From positions 11,040 through 19,718 of the forward strand of contig JAPOZF010000633.1 in the NCBI GenBank assembly GCA_026706165.1: DNA of 8,679 bases. The letters are read 5' to 3'. Both the position numbers and the translations under genes were made by a program. How positions within the stretch are numbered: position 1 is the stretch's first letter; every line of letters begins with the position of its first letter. Under the pieces are notes generated by a model that worked only from the letters and a program-made list of their open reading frames with translations, was not told the DNA's origin and searched no databases. This DNA comes from Gemmatimonadota bacterium. GTDB taxonomy: Bacteria > Latescibacterota > UBA2968 > UBA8231. Shown here one piece after another: positions 1-5,458 of this stretch.

Positions 1-977
1 TCTGGTACTTCGGAGGCCGCCAGATTCTCGGGGGCACGCTGGAGCTCGGGGAGCTCATCGCCTTCATCACCTACCTCTGGATGCTCTACCAGCCGCTCAA
101 GTGGTTCGGGGATTTCTACGGTTTCATGATGCGCGCCTACGCCGGCGCCGAGCGCATCTTCGAGGTCATCGACGCGCGCACCGAGCCCTTCGGCGACCCC
201 GGCGCCCTGCCGATGCCGTCGCTGGAAGGGCGCGTCCGCTTCGACGGCCTGTCGTTCGGGTACGACGCCGGCAAGCGGGTGCTGAAGAACATCGACTTCG
301 ACGTCGAGCCGGGCGAGATGATCGGCCTCGTCGGCAAGTCGGGAGCCGGCAAGAGCACCCTCATCAACATGATCTGCCGGTTCTACGACGCGACCCGCGG
401 CTCGCTGATGATCGACGGCGTCGACATCCGCGACATGAAGCTCGAGGATCTGCGCGGCCAGATCGGCCTGGTGGCGCAGCAGTCGTTCCTGTTCAACGGC
501 ACCATCGCCGAGAACATCGGCTACGGCAAGCCGGGGGCGGCGTTCGCCGAGATCCTGCGGGCCTCGCGCGCCGCCAACGCCCACGAGTTCATAATCGCCA
601 GGCCGGACGGCTACGACATGGTGGTCGGAGAGCAGGGGGACAAGCTGTCGGGGGGAGAGAAGCAGCGCATCGCCATCGCCCGCGCCATCCTCCACGACCC
701 GCGCATCCTCATCCTCGACGAAGCGACCTCGTCCCTCGACTCGCAGACCGAGGGCAAGATACAGGAGGCGATCGCCCGCCTCGTCGAGGGCCGCACCACT
801 TTCGCCATCGCCCACCGCCTTTCGACGCTGCGTAGCGCCGACCGCCTGGTGGTCCTCGACGACGGCCAGGTGGTCGAGATGGGCACCCACACCGAGCTGA
901 TGGAGCGCCGGGGGGTCTTCTTCAACCTGGTCACGACCCAGCAGGAAACCACGGCGATCATGGCCGTCAGCGGCTGA
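1..977 (+). CDS. ABC transporter subunit, permease-ATPase fusion, C-terminal part (5' end outside window)
   Basis: This is the C-terminal ~324 residues of a type I exporter half-transporter, which couples ATP hydrolysis to movement of a substrate across the inner membrane. The reading frame is open from position 3 with no start, so the upstream transmembrane part lies outside the window. The first ~45 residues visible (positions 3-140) are the end of the last membrane segment, with the YQPLKWFGDFYG coupling region. The nucleotide-binding domain follows with all its motifs: Walker A GKSGAGKST (333-359), Q-loop VAQQSF (near 471-488), signature LSGGEKQR (near 648-671), Walker B ILILDEATSSLD and H-loop AHRLST (near 810-827). 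No catalytic residue is missing. The gene ends in TGA at 975-977, and a DUF1854 gene starts 16 bases later, so the two are surely co-transcribed. NCBI family names, as I recall them, link this ABC/DUF1854 pair to cyanophycin metabolism. The substrate cannot be read from this sequence. Confidence 0.95.
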   Translation, partial: WYFGGRQILGGTLELGELIAFITYLWMLYQPLKWFGDFYGFMMRAYAGAERIFEVIDARTEPFGDPGALPMPSLEGRVRFDGLSFGYDAGKRVLKNIDFDVEPGEMIGLVGKSGAGKSTLINMICRFYDATRGSLMIDGVDIRDMKLEDLRGQIGLVAQQSFLFNGTIAENIGYGKPGAAFAEILRASRAANAHEFIIARPDGYDMVVGEQGDKLSGGEKQRIAIARAILHDPRILILDEATSSLDSQTEGKIQEAIARLVEGRTTFAIAHRLSTLRSADRLVVLDDGQVVEMGTHTELMERRGVFFNLVTTQQETTAIMAVSG

Positions 978-978
978 C

Positions 979-986
979 GGAGGAGG
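979..986 (+). promoter_or_regulatory. ribosome binding site of the DUF1854 gene
   Basis: A strong GGAGGAGG Shine-Dalgarno sequence lies seven bases before the GTG at 994. The next in-frame ATG (1006) would sit 19 bases away, so this site decides the start in favour of GTG. Confidence 0.85.
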
Positions 987-993
987 ATTTCAG

Positions 994-1548
994 GTGAGTG
1001 ACGAAATGAGGCCAGGGGCCAACGGCAGACCGGGGCAGGGTATCACGCCGATAGACGTGACCCACCCGGAGCGCGTCGACGTCTCCGGGATACGCCTGTT
1101 CCGCGAGCCGCCGTGGCAGCTGCGCCTGACCATCGACGGAGACCGCTCCTACACCCGGATCAAGGTCGTCCGCGCGGCGCCTCTGACGCATCCCGACCGC
1201 TACATCTCCCTCCTCGACGAAAAGGACGAGGAGGTCTGCATGATCGACGACCTCGCCCGGCTGAACGACGAGACCCGGAGCATCGTCGCCGAGGAGCTCG
1301 ACCGCCGCTACCTCACCTCGCTGATCGAGCGGGTGCACTCGGTGCGCCACGATTTCGGCACCTCTTACTGGGACGTGGACACCAACCGGGGCAGGCGCGA
1401 GTTCGTGGTCCAGAACGTCTCGGAGAACGCCCAGTGGCTGGGGGATTTCCGCCTGCTGATGATCGACGTCGACGGCAACCGCTTCGAGATCGCCAACCTC
1501 AACGACCTCGACAAGAAGAGCCTCAGCCGCGTCGAGATGGTCCTGTAG
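994..1548 (+). CDS. DUF1854 family protein, partner of the upstream ABC transporter
   Basis: A 184-residue soluble protein with no signal peptide or membrane segment visible. It has the DUF1854 character: a short variable N-terminus, then a domain with the stretches YISLLDEKDEEVCMIDDL, LDRRYLTSLIERVHSVRHDFGTSYWDV, REFVVQNVSENAQWLGDFRLLMIDVDGNRFEI and a C-terminal NLNDLDKKSLSRVEMVL. The domain is rich in acidic and beta-strand-like segments. Family members are found next to ABC exporters, and NCBI names some of them cyanophycin metabolism-associated; no biochemical activity is established that I know of. It follows the transporter gene by 16 bases behind a strong ribosome binding site, which supports a shared operon and a role with the transporter, for example as a cytoplasmic accessory subunit (inference). 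The start is GTG. The last 26 bases overlap the convergent 3' end of glcF. Confidence 0.85.
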   Translation: MSDEMRPGANGRPGQGITPIDVTHPERVDVSGIRLFREPPWQLRLTIDGDRSYTRIKVVRAAPLTHPDRYISLLDEKDEEVCMIDDLARLNDETRSIVAEELDRRYLTSLIERVHSVRHDFGTSYWDVDTNRGRREFVVQNVSENAQWLGDFRLLMIDVDGNRFEIANLNDLDKKSLSRVEMVL

Positions 1549-2833
1549 CGGCGCCCATCGCCGCCGGCTTCGGCCCTCCCGTGGCCCAGTCGAGCAGCTC
1601 GACCGTGTGCACCACCGGGACGTCGACCGCCGAGGCGATCTGCTCGATGCAGCCGATGTTGCCGGCGGCGACCAGCTCCGGCTCGATGGTTTTTATGTTG
1701 GCGCTCTTGCGCTCGCGCAGCTGATCCGCCAATACCGGGCGCAGCAGGTTGTAGGTCCCTGCGCTGCCGCAGCAGATGTGGGCCTCCGGGACCTCGACCA
1801 CCTCGAAACCGGCGGCGGCCAGCAGCTGCCGCGGGGGCGCGACGATCTTCTGGCCGTGCTGAAGCGAGCAGGCGTCGTGGTAGGCGAGGCGCAGGCGCGG
1901 CATCTCGACCACCTCCCCCAGCCCGACCTCGCCGACCACCTCGGAAACGTCGCGCACCAGCGGGGTGACGGCCGCGGCTTTCTCCGCCCATTCCGGGTCG
2001 TTGCGGAAGATGTGCCCGTACTCCCTGACCGCGGTGCCGCAGCCGGAGGTGTTGAGCACGATGGCGTCGAGCCCGTCCCCCTGCAGCTCGCGGTACCAGG
2101 CGTCGATGTTGCGCCGCATCATCGGCAGGCTGTGCCGGCGTTCGCCGATGTGGTAGGTCAGGGCTCCGCAGCAACCCATCGCTTCCGGCACCACCACTTC
2201 GACGCCGCGGCGCGTCAGCAGTCGTACCGTCGCGTCGTTTATGTGCGGGCCGAGCACCTGCTGGGCGCAGCCGGTGAGCAGGGCCACCCGCATGCGCCGG
2301 TCCGCGGCAGGCTTCACCCCGGGAGCCGCCAGGCGGGAAGGGGCCGGCAGCGAGGGCGGGGCCATCGCCGCGAGATGGCGGAAACGCCGCGGCATCAGGA
2401 ATGCCGCCCGCCTGCCGACGGCGGCCATGCGCATCGCCCACCGGAACCGCCCCGGCCAGGGAAGCAGCCGGGTCAGCACCGCCCGCATCAGGCGGTCGAG
2501 CCACTCCCTGCGGTGAAGCTTCTCCAGCCGCGGCCGCGCATCCTCGAGGAGGTGGGAGTAGACCACGCCGCTGGGACAGGTGGTCTCGCAGGCGAGGCAG
2601 GCGAGGCAGTTGTCGATATGCTCGACGGTGTTCGCGGTCGGGGCGATCCTGCCTTCGAGCATGTTCTTGATCAGGTAGATGCGGCCGCGGGGTCCCTCGA
2701 GCTCGTTGCCGGTCAGGAGGTAGGTCGGGCAGGTGGCGTTGCAGAACCCGCAGTGCACGCAGGTGCGCAGTATCTCCTCGGACACCTGCACGCCGGGGTC
2801 CTGCTTCAGCTCCGGGGATATGGAGGTTTGCAT
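1523..2833 (-). CDS. glcF: glycolate oxidase iron-sulfur subunit GlcF
   Basis: This 436-residue protein is the Fe-S subunit of glycolate oxidase (GlcDEF), which oxidises glycolate to glyoxylate and passes electrons to the respiratory chain at the inner membrane. Two 4Fe-4S ferredoxin motifs are seen: C25-x2-C28-x2-C31-x3-C35-P and C76-x2-C79-x2-C82-x3-C86-P. Two CCG domains (heterodisulfide reductase type) follow, marked by LLTGCAQQVLGP...GCCGALTYH and LAYHDACSLQHGQ...ICCGSAGTYN. The length is slightly above the usual ~405-430 residues because of a poorly conserved C-terminal tail of ~15 residues. The start is ATG at 2833-2831, behind a weak GAGAGG. glcD and glcE, usually adjacent upstream, are absent: murB lies divergently there. 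The electron-donating subunit must therefore be encoded elsewhere, or this copy serves another 2-hydroxyacid oxidase. The 3' end overlaps the DUF1854 gene. Confidence 0.9.
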   Translation of the reverse strand: MQTSISPELKQDPGVQVSEEILRTCVHCGFCNATCPTYLLTGNELEGPRGRIYLIKNMLEGRIAPTANTVEHIDNCLACLACETTCPSGVVYSHLLEDARPRLEKLHRREWLDRLMRAVLTRLLPWPGRFRWAMRMAAVGRRAAFLMPRRFRHLAAMAPPSLPAPSRLAAPGVKPAADRRMRVALLTGCAQQVLGPHINDATVRLLTRRGVEVVVPEAMGCCGALTYHIGERRHSLPMMRRNIDAWYRELQGDGLDAIVLNTSGCGTAVREYGHIFRNDPEWAEKAAAVTPLVRDVSEVVGEVGLGEVVEMPRLRLAYHDACSLQHGQKIVAPPRQLLAAAGFEVVEVPEAHICCGSAGTYNLLRPVLADQLRERKSANIKTIEPELVAAGNIGCIEQIASAVDVPVVHTVELLDWATGGPKPAAMGAATGPSRRG

Positions 2834-2866
2834 CGCCTCTCGGATCTGTCTGGTGAATCAGCGGCC

Positions 2867-2892
2867 CCCGCTACCCGGTTCCCGGGTGCGGG
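2867..2892. other. hairpin in the presumed glcF leader
   Basis: The arms CCCGC + ACCCGG (2867-2871, 2873-2878) pair with CCGGGT + GCGGG (2882-2887, 2888-2892): 11 GC-rich base pairs with one bulged T at 2872 and a three-base loop. It lies 34-59 bases before the glcF ATG on the minus strand. No T-run follows on either strand, so it is not a classic terminator. It could be a leader structure or a protein-binding site. Confidence 0.45.
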
Positions 2893-2975
2893 CCTGCTTC
2901 CCGGCTCCCTCATTCGCCGCTGCCTCCGGTGGGCCAGGTCCGCCTCACCGGGGCGGCGCCAAACGCTCATCCACG

Positions 2976-2996
2976 GCGGCCAGCCGGCATGGCCGC
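2976..2996. repeat. inverted repeat in the glcF-murB intergenic region
   Basis: Perfect seven-base arms GCGGCCA (2976-2982) and TGGCCGC (2990-2996) flank a seven-base spacer that itself contains the palindrome GCCGGC. No T-run follows. It could be an operator, but a chance match in GC-rich DNA is possible. Confidence 0.35.
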
Positions 2997-3174
2997 GGGA
3001 GTAATACCCGTAAAACCAATCCGCCCTTCCCGTCCTGTTCTTCCCCGAGCGCCGCAATCTGGCCGCCCTTTGCACAACCTGTTGAAAACAAATGCTTTAC
3101 TTTCCACCTGTCCAACCCCTCCCCCCCCTTCCGCCCTTGTCGGCCCGGAGCGGCCTCGGTTTCTTCGATTGCCT

Positions 3175-4275
3175 ATGAAGACACCCGGAATCATCGCGGA
3201 GCAGGTCGGCCTGGCGCCGATGACCACCATGCGCCTCGGCGGTCCGGCCCGCTACCTCGCCCGGTGCACGACCGCCGACGAGATCAGGACCGCGCTCGAA
3301 TGGGCGGCAGGGCAAGGACTGCCGGTGCAGGTCCTCGGCGGCGGCAGCAACACCCTCTTCGACGACCGCGGCTACCCCGGGCTCGTCCTCAAGCTCGAGC
3401 TGTCCGGGGTGCGCTTCGAGGGGGGCGGCGGCAAAGTCGAGGTGAGCGCCCTTGCCGGAGAGGACTGGGACGCTCTCGTCCGCCGCTGCATCGCCCGCGG
3501 TCTTTCCGGCATAGAGTGCCTCTCCGGCATCCCGGGGCTTGTCGGGGCGGCGCCGATGCAGAACGTCGGCGCCTACGGCCAGGAGGTCGCCGGCACTATC
3601 GCCGCGGTGCGCGCCATCGACCGCGCCACCCTGAAGGAGGTTGATTTCGCCAACAGGGAGTGCGGTTTCCGCTACCGCAACAGCCGCTTCAAGAGCGAGG
3701 ACCGCGACCGCTACGTCGTCACCGAGGTGGTGTTCCGCCTCGAGGAAGGGGTCCGCCCGGAGCTGCGCTACCGCGAGCTGAGCGAGTGCGTCGCCCGCCG
3801 CGGCGGCCTCGACGGTCTCGAGCCCGGGGAGCCCGCCTCGTCCGCGGTGAGGGCGGCCGTTCTCGACCTGCGGCGGAGCAAGTCGATGGTGCTCGACCCC
3901 GGCGACCCCAACACCCGCTCGGTAGGCTCGTTCTTTCTCAACCCCGTTCTGAGCGAGGCGGAGCTCTCCGCACTGCAGCGCCGTTGCGCCCCCGGACCCG
4001 GTGAGAAGCAGTCGCCGATCCCGGTCTTTCCCGACCCTGCAGGGCACAAGGTCCCGGCCGCCTGGCTCGTCGAGCGCGCCGGATTCCGCAAGGGCCAGCG
4101 GCTGGGCGGGGCCGCCGTCTCGGAAAAACACGCCCTGGCCCTCGTCAATAGAGGCGGCGGCAGCGCCGACGTGCTGAAGCTGGCCGGGGCGATTCAACAA
4201 CAGGTGGAGGAGCGGTTCGGCATCCGTCTCGAGCGGGAGCCGGTCGTCGTCTCCGCGGAAGGAGCGGTTCAGTGA
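3175..4275 (+). CDS. murB: UDP-N-acetylmuramate dehydrogenase MurB
   Basis: This 366-residue cytoplasmic flavoenzyme reduces UDP-GlcNAc-enolpyruvate to UDP-MurNAc with NADPH, the second committed step of peptidoglycan precursor synthesis. The N-terminal FAD-binding domain begins TTMRLGGPARYL and has the phosphate-binding GGGSNTLF, then the conserved SGIPGLVGAAPMQNVGAYGQE. The YRNSRFK segment, with R168, marks the E. coli-like type I form. The substrate domain has VGSFFLNP, with S252 as the expected proton donor, then PAAWLVERAGFRKG, and C-terminal EPVV with E355 as the expected active-site glutamate. Residue roles are by analogy with the E. coli enzyme. The frame is open upstream to 2929, but homology begins just after the ATG at 3175, so I chose that start; it has no good ribosome binding site. 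The stop overlaps the GTG of the next gene. No other cell-wall gene is nearby. Confidence 0.93.
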   Translation: MKTPGIIAEQVGLAPMTTMRLGGPARYLARCTTADEIRTALEWAAGQGLPVQVLGGGSNTLFDDRGYPGLVLKLELSGVRFEGGGGKVEVSALAGEDWDALVRRCIARGLSGIECLSGIPGLVGAAPMQNVGAYGQEVAGTIAAVRAIDRATLKEVDFANRECGFRYRNSRFKSEDRDRYVVTEVVFRLEEGVRPELRYRELSECVARRGGLDGLEPGEPASSAVRAAVLDLRRSKSMVLDPGDPNTRSVGSFFLNPVLSEAELSALQRRCAPGPGEKQSPIPVFPDPAGHKVPAAWLVERAGFRKGQRLGGAAVSEKHALALVNRGGGSADVLKLAGAIQQQVEERFGIRLEREPVVVSAEGAVQ

Positions 4276-5000
4276 CCGACGTCATCGCGGTTCAACACGT
4301 GCACTGCGAAACCCTCGGAACCATCGAGGATGCGCTTTCGGACAGCGGCCTGAGCCCGAGGCACGTCAGGGTTTTCGAGGGAGAACCGGTTCCCCTCGAA
4401 ATGGAGGGGGCCGCCGGGCTGATCGTCATGGGCGGGCCGATGGGGGTGTACGAACAGGACAGCTACCCGCACCTGCGGGACGAGATGCGGCTGATCGAGA
4501 GCGCCCTGAAGGATGAGCGGCCGGTCCTGGGAGTCTGCCTGGGCAGCCAGCTCCTGGCCGCGGCGCTGGGCGCGAGGGTCTACCCCGGACCGCGGAAGGA
4601 GATCGGCTGGTACGAGGTGACCCTCGCCGAAGCCGCGGCAGGGGATCACGTCTGGTCACCGGTCCGCGAAGGGCACGGCAGCCGCTTCACCGCCCTGCAC
4701 TGGCACGGAGACCAGTTCGAGCTGCCCCGGGGAGCGGTGCGGCTGGCATCCTCCGGGCTCACCGAGAACCAGGCTTTCGCGCACGGCCGGGGAGCCTACG
4801 GCATCCTCTTCCACATGGAGCTGTCCGCAAGCTCCGTCGCCGAGTGGACGGAGGTTTTCGCGGATGAGCTCCGCGGCGCGCGGCTCGACGGCGGGGAGAT
4901 CCGCGCCGCGACCGGGAACCACCTGCCGGGCCTGCAGCAGATCGGCCGCTCGGTTTTCACCCGGTGGGCGGGTCTGGTCGCCGGCGGCCCGCTGGCCTGA
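4272..5000 (+). CDS. class I glutamine amidotransferase (GMP synthase GATase-like)
   Basis: A 242-residue stand-alone amidotransferase domain, related to the glutaminase domain of GMP synthase (COG0518 type), which releases ammonia from glutamine or handles a gamma-glutamyl substrate. The fold signs are LIVMGGPMGVYEQD, the nucleophile elbow GVCLGSQ with C89, LHWHGDQFELP, and the catalytic His-Glu pair in ILFHMEL (H181, E183; the common form is FHPE). The triad is therefore intact. The C-terminal segment LQQIGRSVFTRWAGLV is a usual helix end for this family. GTG at 4272 overlaps the murB stop as GTGA, a sign of translational coupling. The acceptor substrate is unknown; unlike carA or trpG products, no synthetase partner lies next to it. 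The last ~69 coding bases form the first unit of a tandem repeat that continues downstream. Confidence 0.88.
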   Translation: MTDVIAVQHVHCETLGTIEDALSDSGLSPRHVRVFEGEPVPLEMEGAAGLIVMGGPMGVYEQDSYPHLRDEMRLIESALKDERPVLGVCLGSQLLAAALGARVYPGPRKEIGWYEVTLAEAAAGDHVWSPVREGHGSRFTALHWHGDQFELPRGAVRLASSGLTENQAFAHGRGAYGILFHMELSASSVAEWTEVFADELRGARLDGGEIRAATGNHLPGLQQIGRSVFTRWAGLVAGGPLA

Positions 5001-5297
5001 ACGGCCCCCGGAAATCGCCGGTCCCCGAAATCCCCTTCCGCCCTGCTGCGGATCGGTCGCTCGGCCTTCACCGGCGGGCGAATCCGGCCACCTCAAGCCC
5101 GTAAGCCTGAACTGCCCGGGAAAATCCCGAACCCCGAGCTCCCGGAATCACCTTTCGCCCCGGCTGTGGATCAGCCGCTCGGCCTTCACCGGCGGGCGAA
5201 TCCGGCCACCTCAAGCCCGTAAACCTGATCTGCCTCGGAAATCCCGGGCCCGAACTCACGGAATCACCTCCGCCCTACGGCGGATCCGCCGCTCCGT
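4932..5297. repeat. imperfect tandem repeat, ~111-118 base units, starting inside the amidotransferase gene
   Basis: Three units and a short partial fourth can be aligned: 4932-5042, 5043-5160, 5161-5274 and 5275 to about 5297, anchored on GATCGG-like cores at 4940, 5051, 5169 and 5283. Units 2 and 3 share 47 identical bases (5058-5104 and 5176-5222). Unit 1 is the 3' end of the amidotransferase coding region plus its downstream flank, and is about 78% identical to unit 2 over the first ~46 bases, mostly transitions. The gene's stop TGA (4998-5000) aligns with TGA at 5108-5110 and 5226-5228. Units 2 and 3 are in different frames and have lost the coding frame by an indel, so they look like non-coding copies of a gene end. 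Confidence 0.8.
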
Positions 5298-5458
5298 TGC
5301 ACCCATTGGCTGTCCTGACCCCTGATGTTCTTACGCCCCATTGACTTCCCGTTTCCACGCCGCCGAAGATCCAATCACTGGCTGACTCTTCTGTAACAGG
5401 GTTTGACGGGTGCCGGTGTATCCGTCACTTTTACGGTAAATCTGACGGAATCAACGAC
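5001..5458. other. gene-free region between the amidotransferase and DUF4143 genes
   Basis: 458 bases with no gene I can support. The first ~300 are the tandem repeat, ending in a perfect 14-base palindrome (5278-5291, centre GGATCC). From ~5300 onward the DNA is less GC-rich and resembles the following gene, so the junction of acquired DNA may lie near here. A possible -35 box TTGACT (5341-5346) has only a poor -10 partner. CTGTAACAG (5391-5399) is a small palindrome. The last 55 bases carry the paired hairpins described separately. No terminator with a T-run was seen after the amidotransferase gene. Confidence 0.6.
5404..5449 (+). promoter_or_regulatory. two mutually exclusive inverted repeats before the DUF4143 start codon
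   Basis: Three related half-sites lie in a row: TGACGG (5404-5409), its complement CCGTCA (5422-5427), and TGACGG again (5443-5448). The first two form a ten-pair stem (5404-5413 with 5418-5427, two of the pairs G-U) closed by a four-base loop. The second and third form TCCGTCA/TGACGGA (5421-5427 with 5443-5449), enclosing an inner palindrome TTTACGGTAAA (5430-5440). Both use 5421-5427, so only one can form at a time. The GGA at 5447-5449, the only plausible Shine-Dalgarno of the next gene (nine bases before its ATG), sits inside the second stem. It could be an RNA switch or a DNA operator. Confidence 0.6.

Larger units (their letters stand above)
2834..3174. promoter_or_regulatory. divergent intergenic region between glcF and murB
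   Basis: 341 bases without a convincing gene; it should hold both divergent promoters. The glcF-proximal half has two GC-rich hairpins (2867-2892 and 2976-2996, listed separately). The murB-proximal half has an AT-richer patch at about 3069-3104, containing TTGCAC (3070-3075) and TTGAAA (3082-3087) as possible -35 boxes, but no good -10 box at 16-18 bases. I take this patch as the likely murB promoter area only because of its position and composition. No clear Shine-Dalgarno sequence precedes murB: GGAG at 3147-3150 is too far away. Confidence 0.4.

Noticed and set aside
1607..3004. 465-residue open frame opposite glcF
   Set aside because: Low-complexity Ala/Gly/Arg/His-rich translation with no family features; it is an antisense shadow of glcF in GC-rich DNA.
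3060..3074. Sigma-54-like promoter (TGGC...TTGC) before murB
   Set aside because: The GG and GC elements are nine bases apart instead of the required ten, and the rest of the consensus is poor.
2929..3174. N-terminal extension of murB to an upstream ATG
   Set aside because: The 82 extra residues are Pro/Arg-rich, unrelated to MurB, and cover the presumed promoter region.
3097..4200. 367-residue open frame opposite murB
   Set aside because: The murB frame carries all conserved motifs; this one has none and reflects high-GC third positions.
4932..5297. CRISPR array or REP cluster
   Set aside because: The entire ~115-base unit is repeated with no unique spacers, and the repeat is not palindromic overall.
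4864..5325. 153-residue frame running through the tandem repeat
   Set aside because: The repeat units lie in different frames, the composition is biased, and the first half is a shadow of the amidotransferase gene.
5341..5370. Sigma-70 promoter before the DUF4143 gene
   Set aside because: TTGACT is a good -35 match, but the best -10 at suitable spacing (GAAGAT) matches at only three of six positions.
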